Positions 1 to 9,159 are shown, numbered from the stretch's first letter. The stretch is 64,000 nt of DNA from Marinobacter shengliensis (GCF_003007715.1 NZ_PXNO01000027.1:620001-684000), one strand, 5' to 3'. The notes: generated by a model not told the origin, from the sequence alone. Program-made: numbers and translations.

Positions 1-672
1 GCTCTGGTGCATTCCCAGAGACATCGAAGCGTAGAGGCAATTCAGTATCAGCTGTGCAGAATTCGATCGATTGCCGGAGCTTCCGATCTTTCTGAATTTT
101 ACCGCCGGTCGGTATCCCTTTGGCCAGATCCTGCCATCGCGCTGAAGGCGGCAGGCGAGTACGGTTATGGATTGAACAGTACTCTTGCTGAAGGTATCCC
201 GGAAAATACGCTCAAAACCCTGATGTGGCGAGATCTTAACTGGTATCTGCCAGATGACATCCTGACCAAAGTGGATCGTGCGGCTATGGCATGCAGCCTG
301 GAAACCCGTATTCCAATGTTGGCTCCGGAAATCGTGTCGTTCGCACTGGGGCTACCCGATTCCCTCAATCTTCAGGGCGGTGTTGGCAAGCAGGTACTCA
401 GGTCTGTGCTATACCGTTATGTACCGCGGAACCTTATTGACCGTCCCAAGCAGGGATTCGCAGTACCGGTCGCGGCTTGGTTGAGAGGCGCACTCCGGGA
501 GTGGGCGGAGGAGCTACTGGCCGAGCATCGGCTCGCTCAGCAAGCATATTGGCATACGGGAATGGTGCGCTGGATGTGGAAGGAGCATCTTTCTGGCCGG
601 GAAGATTATAGTTTTGAGCTTTGGGGCATTTTGATGTTCCAGGCTTGGCTTAGCGAGTGTCAAAGGGGATGA
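1..672 (+). CDS. Asparagine synthase-like amidotransferase, C-terminal part (5' end outside window)
   Basis: Open reading frame running in from the left edge and ending at TGA 670-672. The visible ~220 residues are the C-terminal part of the synthetase domain of class II asparagine synthase: DDILTKVDRAAMACSLETR followed by a PML..EIV segment, as in AsnB, then KQGFAVPVAAWL. The glutaminase domain and the ATP-binding loop must lie upstream and cannot be seen. In exosortase A loci an AsnB-like amidotransferase is a usual member of the exopolysaccharide gene set, and xrtA lies 5 kb downstream on the same strand, so a role in amidating a sugar or other polymer building block is more likely than asparagine supply. 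That role is inference; the family call is firm. Confidence 0.9.
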   Translation, partial: ALVHSQRHRSVEAIQYQLCRIRSIAGASDLSEFYRRSVSLWPDPAIALKAAGEYGYGLNSTLAEGIPENTLKTLMWRDLNWYLPDDILTKVDRAAMACSLETRIPMLAPEIVSFALGLPDSLNLQGGVGKQVLRSVLYRYVPRNLIDRPKQGFAVPVAAWLRGALREWAEELLAEHRLAQQAYWHTGMVRWMWKEHLSGREDYSFELWGILMFQAWLSECQRG

Positions 673-676
673 GGGT

Positions 677-1714
677 GTGAAAGATCGGATTTATGGGATG
701 CTGAGACGAGCTGGTGCTTTTTACCTGATGCGGCGGCTTTTTCGGCACAAATTGATGATCCTTTGCTACCACGGTATCTCGCTGGATGATGAACACGAGT
801 GGTGGCCTGGCGTATTTATGACAGAGGATCGGTTTCGTGGAAGGTTGAAACTGTTAAAGGATCATGGATATCGGGTCCTGGGGCTCGGAGATGCACTAAA
901 CAGGTTATCCGAAGGATCACTGCCGGCTAATTCGATTGTGATTACAGCTGATGATGGTTATTTGAACTCACCAGAGACCCTGGTCGAATGTTGTCAGGAA
1001 TTTGGTTATCCGCTGACTATTTACGTGACCTCTTACTACGCAGAGAAGCAGACCCCTATTTTTAATGTCATGGTTCAGTATCTGTTTTGGAAAACCGATA
1101 GATCGAGTTTAAAGGGGGATCTTTCTGCTATCGGGCTACCCGGGGTTGATCATATTGATCTTGAAGACTCTGTGGAGAAGCAGAGGTGGTGCGAGAGAAT
1201 AATTAACTACGGCAGAGCAAACTGTGACGAGAATGGCCGCCAAAATATTCTGAAAGCTTTGTGTGCCAAGTTGGAATTGAATTACGGCGGTATGGTAACA
1301 GCTGGGATGTTTCGGCTGATGGGCCAGAAACAACTTCAGATGATTGCGGATAAGGGGGTTGACGTCCAGCTTCACACACATCGTCACGTTTTCCCTGTGG
1401 ATAAGGACCAGGCTAACCGTGAAATTAGTGAAAATCGCGAGTTTCTTGAGCCTATTGCCGGTAAGTCTCTTGAGCATTTCTGTTATCCGAGCGGTAAGTG
1501 GGATCCGGCCCAGCTACCTTGGCTCAATAAAATGAGTATTCGGTCAGCAACTACCTGTAATCTGGGCTTTGTGTCAGAAGGTGATGATTATCTGACTCTG
1601 AGACGCTATCTGGATAAACAGACGATCAGCGATAATGAGTTCTTGGCAGAGATCTCGGGCTTTCTGGCATTTGCCAGACAGATTCGAGGTAAGGTGCGTT
1701 CGATATGGAACTAG
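677..1714 (+). CDS. Polysaccharide deacetylase (NodB-like, carbohydrate esterase 4)
   Basis: 345 aa starting at GTG 677, four bases after the previous stop, with GGGG about 8 nt upstream. The fold is recognised from LCYHGIS near residue 31, the metal/catalytic motif TADDG near residue 90 (usual form TFDDG; both Asp are kept, Phe is Ala) and the second metal motif HTHRH followed by VFP near residue 233. Such enzymes remove N- or O-acetyl groups from polysaccharides. No signal peptide is evident, so it may act on a lipid-linked intermediate at the membrane. It sits between the amidotransferase and a chain of sugar-modifying genes leading to xrtA, so modification of the locus-encoded exopolysaccharide is the likely task. 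Its last 10 nt overlap the next gene. Confidence 0.88.
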   Translation: MKDRIYGMLRRAGAFYLMRRLFRHKLMILCYHGISLDDEHEWWPGVFMTEDRFRGRLKLLKDHGYRVLGLGDALNRLSEGSLPANSIVITADDGYLNSPETLVECCQEFGYPLTIYVTSYYAEKQTPIFNVMVQYLFWKTDRSSLKGDLSAIGLPGVDHIDLEDSVEKQRWCERIINYGRANCDENGRQNILKALCAKLELNYGGMVTAGMFRLMGQKQLQMIADKGVDVQLHTHRHVFPVDKDQANREISENREFLEPIAGKSLEHFCYPSGKWDPAQLPWLNKMSIRSATTCNLGFVSEGDDYLTLRRYLDKQTISDNEFLAEISGFLAFARQIRGKVRSIWN

Positions 1715-2610
1715 TCACTCTTGAGTTGCAGAAACTGGGGAAGAAAACTGGGCTCCAAAATGAGCTAATCGATGCTGAGATAGTGCAGGAGGCATTAACT
1801 GTCGCACGATCCTTGCCGATCGCTCATAGCTATCTTTGGCTTGGAGACCTGGAGCCGCTTTTCCGTAAAGTCGAAGCGGAATCTGGGAAACAGAGCGTTG
1901 AGCTGTTAGCTCGTTACCTGCTACTGGTTTTTCTGGACGACAGCGAATGGCGTCCGCTTTGTAAGGTGCCTGATTCAATCATTAAAGAGATGCGACAGGA
2001 GCGTGAGCGGATACATGAGGAGGTAATCTCCTCTGAGCACGGACACTACTATCCGTTTGCCGATGCCTTCTACAAGGATTTCTCGTTACTCCGTGGTAAA
2101 TCGATGCCAGTGTATACAGGGATTGTGGACACTCATGGTGCCTTATGGCGGCACCCGCTGAAATTCGGAGCTTTTTCTCAGCGGATTCGGTTTGTGCGTC
2201 ATCTGTTGCAAATGCCCATTGGTAACAAATACTACTTTCAGCATCATACGCACACTAGCCTGCTTAGCCGGTTTAACCAAGAGGGTTGGCTTAAGACCTA
2301 TAAGCTGGTCGCTGACCTGTTAAGCGCAAATCCGGATCACAAGGGATTCTGCGGCGCGAGTTGGTTTTACGACCCTCAACTGGATAAGGTCAGCCCCAGG
2401 CTTGCGTACCTGGCAAATGATCCTTTGAAGTATGGAGCGGAGCGCTTCCATTTGGGAACGGACAATTCGGGTAGCGCGCTTGCCAAGTCAAAAACGAGAA
2501 ACGAACTATTCGAAAAAGGGGAGTATATTCCTCAATCCTATATGCTTGTCTGGTATCGAAAACCAATGATTCAATGGAGAGATTCCGCGTTTTCAGGACA
2601 GGAACGATAA
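1705..2610 (+). CDS. Unrecognised protein of the exopolysaccharide locus
   Basis: 301 aa, ATG 1705 inside the end of the deacetylase gene (10-nt overlap), so almost certainly translated with it. I do not recognise the family. It is soluble-looking, with no signal peptide or membrane segment; the first third is helical and acidic, the middle is rich in aromatic and His residues (HGHYYPFADAFYKDFS; YYFQHHTHTS) and the C-terminal third has WFYDPQLDKVSPRLAYL. The His cluster could bind metal, but no known motif is matched. Neighbours are a polysaccharide deacetylase and a GNAT acetyltransferase, so a role in modifying or assembling the exopolysaccharide is the simplest reading. The gene is real by overlap, composition and length; function is open. 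Confidence 0.8.
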   Translation: MELVTLELQKLGKKTGLQNELIDAEIVQEALTVARSLPIAHSYLWLGDLEPLFRKVEAESGKQSVELLARYLLLVFLDDSEWRPLCKVPDSIIKEMRQERERIHEEVISSEHGHYYPFADAFYKDFSLLRGKSMPVYTGIVDTHGALWRHPLKFGAFSQRIRFVRHLLQMPIGNKYYFQHHTHTSLLSRFNQEGWLKTYKLVADLLSANPDHKGFCGASWFYDPQLDKVSPRLAYLANDPLKYGAERFHLGTDNSGSALAKSKTRNELFEKGEYIPQSYMLVWYRKPMIQWRDSAFSGQER

Positions 2611-2613
2611 TAC

Positions 2614-3660
2614 GTGAGTGAATACAAGCCTGAGCACCGCGCACAAATCCTGGAGTTTTTCCCTGATGCTCCTTTCAAGAATGACATCTGGAACTGGCAA
2701 TATGAGACTAATCCTGGAGCTTTAGCCTGCGGCTTTTCCCCGATTGTGAAATTGGATGATCAGGGCGTGTCAGGATTCAATGGCGTCATGCCAGTTTCAA
2801 TCAAATATGGACAGGATGTTGTTGAGGGACTCTGGAGTTGTGATTTCTATGTTGCTGCTCGGGTTAGAGGCAAAGGTCTTGGAAAAGAGATCAAACAAGA
2901 ACTTTTGAAGCGTGCTCCTGTTATCTTATCCTTTGGTGTGAGCCCCACAGCGGCCATTGTCCTTGAAAAAATGGGCTGGTCAAAGAGTGCAGAGGTTTGG
3001 TCATTCAGGCGTATCATCACCGCATCTTCGTTCAAAGATCGCGCAATACAGTGCTTACAGTCGATGATGAAATTGGCTTTCCGTATACCACTCGACCTTT
3101 CATTAAATTTTACATTCCAATCAGAACTTCCTAACGCCCGTGAAGTGAATGCTCTGTGGCAAGAAGCTGCACCAACTTATCGAAAAATTGTCTGCCGTAC
3201 TTATGATTACTTGAACTGGCGTTATCAAAAGCATCCACTGGCATCGTACGAGTTCCTTGTTGCTAGAGATGAGTCTGGAAAGTTGCAGGGTATGCTTGTG
3301 CTACGTGAACATGAGGGTGTGGTTCGGTTGGTAGACTATATTGGGTGTTCTGACCGGCCTTCGATGCTTAAATCAATGATGAAAGCTGCAGTTTTGCGTT
3401 ATGACGGTGCGAGGCTTTGGTTGGCTGTAACGTCCGATTCGGCATTGAAAAGGGTTTTCTTGAGCGAAGGCTTTTTTCTTACTCGCAGTACTCCAAAACT
3501 ATATGTGCATTCGTCTCGCGGATTAGGAGGTGTAAAAGATGCCGGTGAGCTCGGGTGGTTTGTTATGGGTGGTGATTCAGACGGTGAATTTTTAAGCGCT
3601 GCGAGAGATAACTGGTCAGATGTAAAGGGCGATATAACCTCGAGCGATAGAGGTTCGTGA
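2614..3660 (+). CDS. GNAT family N-acetyltransferase
   Basis: 348 aa from GTG 2614, three bases after the preceding stop, with AGGA about 12 nt upstream. Residues ~75-110 carry the acetyl-CoA-binding GNAT signature: a beta strand (LWSCDFYVAARV) leading into RGKGLGKEIKQELLKRAP, the R-x-x-G-x-G/A loop. A second half (residues ~180-310) with YDYLNWRYQKHPLASYEF and DESGKLQGMLVLRE looks like a second GNAT-type fold, as in the two-domain members of exopolysaccharide loci. Likely transfers an acyl or aminoacyl group to a sugar intermediate. The exact donor and acceptor cannot be read from sequence. It ends the first gene block; 102 nt separate it from the GT2 gene. Confidence 0.8.
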   Translation: MSEYKPEHRAQILEFFPDAPFKNDIWNWQYETNPGALACGFSPIVKLDDQGVSGFNGVMPVSIKYGQDVVEGLWSCDFYVAARVRGKGLGKEIKQELLKRAPVILSFGVSPTAAIVLEKMGWSKSAEVWSFRRIITASSFKDRAIQCLQSMMKLAFRIPLDLSLNFTFQSELPNAREVNALWQEAAPTYRKIVCRTYDYLNWRYQKHPLASYEFLVARDESGKLQGMLVLREHEGVVRLVDYIGCSDRPSMLKSMMKAAVLRYDGARLWLAVTSDSALKRVFLSEGFFLTRSTPKLYVHSSRGLGGVKDAGELGWFVMGGDSDGEFLSAARDNWSDVKGDITSSDRGS

Positions 3661-3762
3661 CCAGCGTGATGCCACGCCCCCAAAATAAATTAATAATGCA
3701 GTTAGCGGTCCCTCGCTCTGCTCCAATGATATTGGTCTGAACCACACGGAGGTAGGTCAATC

Positions 3763-4662
3763 ATGTATTCAAAGCCTTTGGTATCAATCATTACACCGAC
3801 GTTCAATCGAGCAGATTATCTGCATATCGCGGTAGAAAGTGTTTTAAGTCAAACTATGCCGGAATTTGAGTTGATCGTCATAGACGATGGCTCGACAGAC
3901 AATACTTCTGAAGTAATGGAGCGGTATACCCCAGACCCGCGAGTCAGATATTTTAAACAGGAAAATCAAGGTCAAAGCGTTGCGCGAAATCGAGGCATCG
4001 AAGCCGCAAAAGGTGACTATATTTGTTTTCTGGATTCAGATAATGCCTGGTGTACAACCAAGTTGAATAAGAGTCTTCAAGCCTTTGAGGAAAACCCTGA
4101 AGCGGATATCGTCTATGGGGATTTCATTCTGATAGATGAGGACGGTAAGGAGCAGGGCGTTAACCGAATGAAGCGCTATTCTGGTCGGATTACCTCTCAG
4201 CTTATCCATGATAATTTTATCAGCATGAATACCACCATGACTCGCAGGCGATGCTTCGAAGAAATGGGCGGTTTTGATAACGCCGATCGATTGGCCGAAG
4301 ACTATGGTCTTTGGTTACGTTTTTCAACGCGCTACCAGTTCCTGTATCTACCTGAAATTCTGGGTTATTACCGGGTGATGGAGAATCAGATTTCGAGCGA
4401 CAAGGATAGCCGTCTAATGGCTAATGAGCAGATCATTCGGAACTTTCTGGGGGCGTTTCCTGAGGCGTTGAGCCGTGGTGAGGCCCGCCATGGGATGAGT
4501 CGGTTTTTTGTCCGCAAGGGACGCTACGAGCTTTCTCAAGGTCGTTACCGAACTGCTTTGGTTGATCTTGGAAAGTCCTTGGCAAACGATCCCCTGTGGT
4601 CCGGCCCTTGGCGTTTGGCCATGAAGACTCTGATTAGCCCCGTGTCTGTGAGGCGAACGTGA
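3763..4662 (+). CDS. Glycosyltransferase family 2
   Basis: 299 aa, ATG 3763 with a clear GGAGG at 3749-3753. N-terminal GT-A fold: VSIITPTFNRADYL, then VIDDGSTDNT (nucleotide-sugar binding), GQSVARNRGIEAAKGDYI and the DSD metal-binding triad in CFLDSDNAW; the acceptor-side ED motif is in RLAEDYGLWLR around residue 185. It should add one sugar from an NDP-sugar to the lipid-linked repeat unit of the exopolysaccharide on the cytoplasmic face. No membrane segment is visible. A 102-nt gap precedes it, containing a short inverted repeat (TTGGT/AACCA), so it may have its own promoter. The end overlaps the next gene by 4 nt (GTGA). Confidence 0.93.
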   Translation: MYSKPLVSIITPTFNRADYLHIAVESVLSQTMPEFELIVIDDGSTDNTSEVMERYTPDPRVRYFKQENQGQSVARNRGIEAAKGDYICFLDSDNAWCTTKLNKSLQAFEENPEADIVYGDFILIDEDGKEQGVNRMKRYSGRITSQLIHDNFISMNTTMTRRRCFEEMGGFDNADRLAEDYGLWLRFSTRYQFLYLPEILGYYRVMENQISSDKDSRLMANEQIIRNFLGAFPEALSRGEARHGMSRFFVRKGRYELSQGRYRTALVDLGKSLANDPLWSGPWRLAMKTLISPVSVRRT

Positions 4663-5780
4663 GTTTTACGGTTCGCAGGCTCTCCGAGGCGGATTTTCTG
4701 GACCTTGAGGACAACTGGGTAGAACTGCTCAAGCACAGTGATGCAGATCCTTTGTTTATGAGCTGGGCCTGGCAGGTTTCGTGGTGGGAGACGTGGAACC
4801 GGGAATTGGAGCTGGAACTTCTGTTGCTAGGAGTCTACGACCAGTGCAACGAACTTGTAGGTCTTGCTCCATTGTATCTGAAGTCTGTCAGAACTCCTGT
4901 GGGCTGGCGGGTACGCCGTCTGCATGTGATTGGTAACGCCTGGAAGCTAGGGCCGACGGTTCGGACGGAATACGTTGGGCTAATTGTTGATCGCCGCTAT
5001 CAACAACCGATTATGTCACAGCTTACAGATTATCTGGCTGGGTTCGCCTGGGACGAGATGATTGTGGCGGATGCTTCGCCCAGATCCATGAATTTATTGG
5101 AGCCGGCCTTGTCAGAGAGTATGGGTATAGCCCGGCTGGTCAGAAGTGAAGCGGAAGGGGTTCTTGTTCCAGTTGAGTCTGGCTACAGGCGCTGGTTGGA
5201 ACGACTGGGAAAGAACACCCGCCTGAAGGCGTTCAACCGCCGAGCGGTGTTCGAAAGCGAAGTTGCAGGTGAATATGTTCCCTGGGACGACCCTGAGAGC
5301 TTTTTACAGGAGTTGAACCAGTTCCATCGTGAGCGTTGGGGCAAGCCTTGTTTTGACCGGCACGCGGTGCGCTTTCATCTGACGTTCCTCAGCCGGTTGG
5401 GTGTTGGCCAATTAGCCAGGCTCTCGGCGCTGAAGGCCAGGGGGCAGGTGGTCTCAGTGCTCTATGATGTACAGGCGGGCAACCGTGTATACAACTTGCA
5501 GGCGGGCTTTATGGAGCGTTTCCACCCAAAGCTGTCACTGGGCACCTTGCATTTAGGCTACGCCATTGAGGCCGCATTTCATGATGACACCGTGATTGGT
5601 TACGATCTACTGGCCGGTTCTGGTAAGAATACGTTTTACAAAAGCCGCTTTCAGGGCGAGCAGGTGGTTTTTACCACAGTGGAGTATGTTCGTTCCCCAG
5701 TGTTAAAACTGGCGTATGGTGCCCGGGCCTGTTTGCCCCAACAACTTGTGTCTTCCGTCAATCGATTTTTTCGTCTTTAG
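4659..5780 (+). CDS. CelD/BcsL-type (FemAB-like) GNAT acyltransferase
   Basis: 373 aa from GTG 4659, translationally coupled to the GT2 gene. The N-terminal half has the pattern of CelD/FemAB-like proteins (LFMSWAWQVSWWETW; LVGLAPLYL), and the C-terminal half is the Acetyltransf_6 type domain: ERLGKNTRLKAFNRRAV, FHRERWG, YDVQAGNRVYNLQAGF, LHLGYAIEAAF and YDLLAGSGKNTFYKSRF. Proteins of this type occur in nearly all exosortase A exopolysaccharide loci, including the FemAB family member associated with XrtA. Expected to transfer an acyl or aminoacyl group during polymer assembly; the substrate is unknown. It ends 9 nt before xrtA, so the two are probably co-transcribed. Confidence 0.82.
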   Translation: MSFTVRRLSEADFLDLEDNWVELLKHSDADPLFMSWAWQVSWWETWNRELELELLLLGVYDQCNELVGLAPLYLKSVRTPVGWRVRRLHVIGNAWKLGPTVRTEYVGLIVDRRYQQPIMSQLTDYLAGFAWDEMIVADASPRSMNLLEPALSESMGIARLVRSEAEGVLVPVESGYRRWLERLGKNTRLKAFNRRAVFESEVAGEYVPWDDPESFLQELNQFHRERWGKPCFDRHAVRFHLTFLSRLGVGQLARLSALKARGQVVSVLYDVQAGNRVYNLQAGFMERFHPKLSLGTLHLGYAIEAAFHDDTVIGYDLLAGSGKNTFYKSRFQGEQVVFTTVEYVRSPVLKLAYGARACLPQQLVSSVNRFFRL

Positions 5781-5789
5781 GCAGGTGTA

Positions 5790-7343
5790 GTGATGAGCAG
5801 GGAATGGATTCCGAGTCCGCAGGTAGTCAGGCAACTTTGGCCTTTTCTGGCGACCTTCTGCCTTATTGTTCTGGTCACTTTCCCGACGATTGAAGGGATT
5901 GTGTCGCGCTGGCTCAAACTGGATGAGTCCTACTCTCACGGATTTTTGTTGGCCGCGGTTTCGCTGTTCCTGACTGCCCGGGCAGCAATGATCCATCCGG
6001 TTAAAGCCGGCTTTTATCCTTTTTGGCTGGTGCCGCTCATAGTGTGCTTAACGGTGTACTGGCTGGGCGGATTGATTCGCCTTCAGGCGTTACAGCAACT
6101 GGTGATGGTGCCCATGTTACTCAGCGCCTTCGCAGTATTGATGGGGTGGCGCCAGGTACGGTGGTTTCTGGTGCCCCTTGGGCTCCTGTTCCTGACGGTT
6201 CCAGTCTGGGACTTCCTTTCCTGGACACTCCAGTTAATCACGGTCGCTGTTAATCAGTTCCTTCTTGGTTTTGCGAGCATTGAGTTTGAGGTTGAAGGGG
6301 TCTTTGTTTACCTGATTGGCGTAGGCACCTTTGAGGTCGCGCATGGGTGTTCCGGCCTGCGTTATCTGCTGGTTGGGCAGGCGCTGGTACTGATTTACGG
6401 AGAGATGTATCTTTCCCGCCTGAGGTCGCGCGTCACCTTGTTCTGCCTCGGGGCCGCGTTTGCGCTGGTTGCGAATTGGATTCGCGTATTCGTTATTATC
6501 TATCTGGGTTATGAGACGAACATGCAGTCCAGCCTGATCGATGATCACGACAACTTCGGTTGGTGGGTGTTTGCCGGTACCCTGGTGCCGCTCTACTTCA
6601 TAGCACGACGTCTCGAAATCAAAGACGATTTGGCGATTGCGCAACAAAAGGCTAGAGAGCCGGAAAGCATGTATCCGAGCGGAAATCCGGCCATTGCGGT
6701 TGTGGTCATCATGATTGCAGGGCTTTCCACCTGGATTGCGCTGCCAGAGCGGACGTCGGCCGTCAGTTCTCAACCGGCGGCGTTGGCCCTGGACCTAAGT
6801 GAACATTATGGGCCCGTATTCGGGGCGCAACTGGCGGGCTGGAGACCTCAGATACGCAACCCGGACCGTGTGTATGTTCAAACACTGTTCGACCGGGAAG
6901 AGGTCCGGGCAGGGCAGGGTGCTGAAGTGACGTATTATTTTGGGGTCTTCACCTATGAATTCCAGCGGCACAGAGCAGAGCTGATCCAGTACAGTAATCG
7001 CTTGTATGATCGGGAGGTTTGGACGCCCGAGCACTTTTTTCATGTTCCAAACTCGCTGGACATCCCGGTACAGGGTATTACCTTACGCAACCGTATGACA
7101 GGCCAGAGGATACATCTGGGCTACACCTATCTTGTACAGGGCCAGTGGGAAACCGATCAGTGGCGGGCCAAGCTGGCGCAGGTGTCAGGTTTTTTCAACC
7201 ACCGTGATGATGCCAGTCTGCTGATTACTGCGATTAGTTGTGAGAACTGCAACGCTGAAGAGGCATTGACGGGCTTTATCGAACGGGCTTTTCCTGAGGC
7301 GTTGTCCCGGATTGATCTAGAGGTTGTTCGGCCAGCTCGTTGA
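5790..7343 (+). CDS. xrtA: Exosortase A with fused EpsI domain
   Basis: 517 aa from ATG 5790. Residues ~15-285 form a polytopic membrane domain with about eight hydrophobic segments and the three exosortase active-site residues: Cys187 in HGCSGLRYLLVG, Arg232 in ANWIRVFVI and His253 in DDHDNFGWW. Residues ~300-517 form a periplasmic EpsI-type domain (AGWRPQ..., YYFGVFTYEFQRHRAELIQYSNRLY), the usual fusion in exosortase A. The enzyme is thought to cut the PEP-CTERM tail of exported proteins and transfer them to the cell surface or matrix. The only PEP-CTERM substrate in this window is the - strand gene ending at 8429. The 3' end overlaps the convergent glycosyltransferase gene by 68 nt. Confidence 0.95.
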   Translation: MMSREWIPSPQVVRQLWPFLATFCLIVLVTFPTIEGIVSRWLKLDESYSHGFLLAAVSLFLTARAAMIHPVKAGFYPFWLVPLIVCLTVYWLGGLIRLQALQQLVMVPMLLSAFAVLMGWRQVRWFLVPLGLLFLTVPVWDFLSWTLQLITVAVNQFLLGFASIEFEVEGVFVYLIGVGTFEVAHGCSGLRYLLVGQALVLIYGEMYLSRLRSRVTLFCLGAAFALVANWIRVFVIIYLGYETNMQSSLIDDHDNFGWWVFAGTLVPLYFIARRLEIKDDLAIAQQKAREPESMYPSGNPAIAVVVIMIAGLSTWIALPERTSAVSSQPAALALDLSEHYGPVFGAQLAGWRPQIRNPDRVYVQTLFDREEVRAGQGAEVTYYFGVFTYEFQRHRAELIQYSNRLYDREVWTPEHFFHVPNSLDIPVQGITLRNRMTGQRIHLGYTYLVQGQWETDQWRAKLAQVSGFFNHRDDASLLITAISCENCNAEEALTGFIERAFPEALSRIDLEVVRPAR

Positions 7344-8361
7344 CGGCCTTTGTGAGACGGCTCAGGAACGCTTGATGATTGAAATCGTACCACTGGGTGG
7401 CATTGTGGGCTATGCGATCCAGATGCTCTGGCGATTCGCTGAGCGCCTTGTCTATGACCTTCTCCAGGCTGCGTTTTGAAACCTTAAACCGGGTGCCCAG
7501 CCGGAAAGGCTGGTTTTTCTCTGGCTCCGCAAGATAGCCACGACACTCTTCAACCAGTTCATTCATCGGTGGGGCATCCGTGGTGACCGTCACGCATCCG
7601 TTTGCCAGCGCTTCGGCCAACACCTGCCCGTAACCTTCGACCTCAGAGGGTAAGATGGCGAAGCTTGCCTTTTGCCATAGTGCTTCAATTTCCTGATCCG
7701 TTAGATTGCTCGCGATCTCGATATTTGAGCAAGAGTAGTCGGCGGGATTAAGGTGTTGGCTCACCACCATTATTCTCGGCCACTCCGGGTGTTGTAACCA
7801 ACAGTCCAGAACCACGCCTGTTCCTCTGAACTGGCTGTTTCCGGCAATGTGTATTGCCAGGTTTAGGTCCTTTTCTGCGGGATCCGGCGCGTTTGACTTC
7901 GCGGCTCCGGTAAAACCAAGATAGGTTGATTTCGAATGGAACTGGGAGAAGATGCCAACAGCGTGCTTGGTTTTGCACTGAATACGGTCGATAAACCGAA
8001 GATAAGGCAGGCGTGACTCAATAAACCATTCCTGATTGGGTATCAACCAGTGGGATTTGCCGCGGTTGAGATAAGATAGCCTGATGTTTTCCAGGTGGAT
8101 GACCAGATCCGCTCTGGCCTGACGTGGCGGTGTTCTCGCGATGGCTGCGCGAGTGGTGTAGTAAAGATTGCCGACACTACTTGGCAGATATCGGCTTAGC
8201 AGTCGATACCGGTAGTGGGATAGCCGGCTTTGCCATTCCGGTGTTGGTGGCAAATGTTCTACCTGACAAGCATGGCCCATGGATGTTATCGCCGACTGGA
8301 GAATGTCAGCATCCTTTGCTAACCCGCGCCCACTGCTAGCGGATACGATGAGGATGTCCAT
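7276..8361 (-). CDS. Glycosyltransferase, GT4-like (GT-B fold)
   Basis: 361 aa, ATG at 8361 on -, with GGTGGTGA just upstream. The C-terminal half has the GT4 donor-binding pattern EGYGQVLAEALANGCVTVTTDAPPMNELV, with the E-x7-E arrangement and ILPSEVEGYG; the N-terminus (DILIVSASSGRGLAKDADILQSAI) is a Rossmann-like GT-B half. Probably adds a sugar from an NDP donor; no membrane helix. It is convergent with xrtA, sharing 68 nt at the 3' ends, and follows the PEP-CTERM gene beyond a strong terminator, so it is probably transcribed separately. It may glycosylate the exopolysaccharide or the PEP-CTERM protein; neither can be decided from sequence. Confidence 0.85.
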   Translation of the reverse strand: MDILIVSASSGRGLAKDADILQSAITSMGHACQVEHLPPTPEWQSRLSHYRYRLLSRYLPSSVGNLYYTTRAAIARTPPRQARADLVIHLENIRLSYLNRGKSHWLIPNQEWFIESRLPYLRFIDRIQCKTKHAVGIFSQFHSKSTYLGFTGAAKSNAPDPAEKDLNLAIHIAGNSQFRGTGVVLDCWLQHPEWPRIMVVSQHLNPADYSCSNIEIASNLTDQEIEALWQKASFAILPSEVEGYGQVLAEALANGCVTVTTDAPPMNELVEECRGYLAEPEKNQPFRLGTRFKVSKRSLEKVIDKALSESPEHLDRIAHNATQWYDFNHQAFLSRLTKAVNELAEQPLDQSGTTPQEKPVR

Positions 8362-8381
8362 GGGTCACCACCAGAAAGAGA

Positions 8382-8405
8382 AAAGCCCTGCAAAGGCAGG
8401 GCTTT
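8382..8405 (-). terminator. Rho-independent terminator of the PEP-CTERM gene
   Basis: Perfect 10-bp inverted repeat AAAGCCCTGC / GCAGGGCTTT with a 4-nt AAAG loop. Read on - it lies 23 nt past the stop of the PEP-CTERM gene and is followed by a pyrimidine-rich CTTTTCTC stretch. It separates that gene from the glycosyltransferase gene downstream. Confidence 0.8.
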
Positions 8406-8428
8406 AAAGCGTAGCACAGAGTTGCATG

Positions 8429-9106
8429 TCAGGCTTTTTTACGGCCCTTCATACGCACTGCGATACCGGCCAGGCCGAGGCCCAACAGAGCCAGGGTGCC
8501 AGGCTCAGGGACTTTGGATGCACGAACGGCAATAACCATGTCGTCATGGTTATCATCGCCAACGTAGCCATCGTCCAGGCTGATGATGAAGTAATCGTCT
8601 TCAACAAAGAACAGGTTGAAGTTGGTGCTGGAACTCGGGCTGGCGGTTCTGAACTGGCCACCATTGTTGGCGTCGTTCACAATATCCATGCCAGTCTGAA
8701 TAGTGAATTTGAAGTCCAGAAGGGCTCCCAGGCCGCCGTAGAATACGGTGCTGAAAGTGTCATCTGGTGTGCTGTTGGTATCAAATACCAGCGTGTCGCC
8801 CCAGTAAAACTTGTTGTTATCTGAAGCTTCTTTACCCAGATAGGTAAAGGTCAGCTTGAATGGATCTGCTGAGGTTGAGGTCAGGTTGTGCCCGAACAGC
8901 ACTGAGTCACCAACGCTGTACAGCGGGGCGTCAGCAGTCCAGGTGCCGGCAACGCGGGTTGCGTAATCGTTATCGCCAGGTACAGTTTGCTCGGCGGCTG
9001 CGCCGGGGGCATTTCCGTTGGCAACGGCGTCAATGTAGGCTGCCTGTGCGAAACCGGAAAAACCAACTACGGCTGCCAGTGCGATGCCTTGTGTAAGTTT
9101 GTTCAT
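8429..9106 (-). CDS. PEP-CTERM sorting domain protein, exported
   Basis: The frame is open from 9154, but the start taken here is ATG 9106, which has GGAGG about 9 nt upstream and directly begins a signal peptide (MNKLTQGIALAAVVGFSGFA, cut after AQA); this gives 225 aa. The C-terminus is a textbook PEP-CTERM tail: VPEPGTLALLGLGLAGIAV followed by RMKGRKKA, i.e. PEP motif, hydrophobic segment and basic end recognised by exosortase A. The mature part is acidic, poor in Cys and beta-rich, with no known domain. It is the local substrate for XrtA at 5790-7343. A sigma-54 type promoter lies 54-68 nt upstream of the start and a terminator follows, so it is a single-gene unit probably controlled by PrsR. 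Likely a surface or biofilm-matrix protein. Confidence 0.93.
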   Translation of the reverse strand: MNKLTQGIALAAVVGFSGFAQAAYIDAVANGNAPGAAAEQTVPGDNDYATRVAGTWTADAPLYSVGDSVLFGHNLTSTSADPFKLTFTYLGKEASDNNKFYWGDTLVFDTNSTPDDTFSTVFYGGLGALLDFKFTIQTGMDIVNDANNGGQFRTASPSSSTNFNLFFVEDDYFIISLDDGYVGDDNHDDMVIAVRASKVPEPGTLALLGLGLAGIAVRMKGRKKA

Positions 9107-9159
9107 TTGAGTCACTCCTCCAGTGAGTGGTCGAATTTTTACAACACCCTTCAACCAAA

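Noticed and set aside
6234..6773. 179-aa ORF on - inside xrtA
   Set aside because: Antisense shadow covering the exosortase active site; no start signal.
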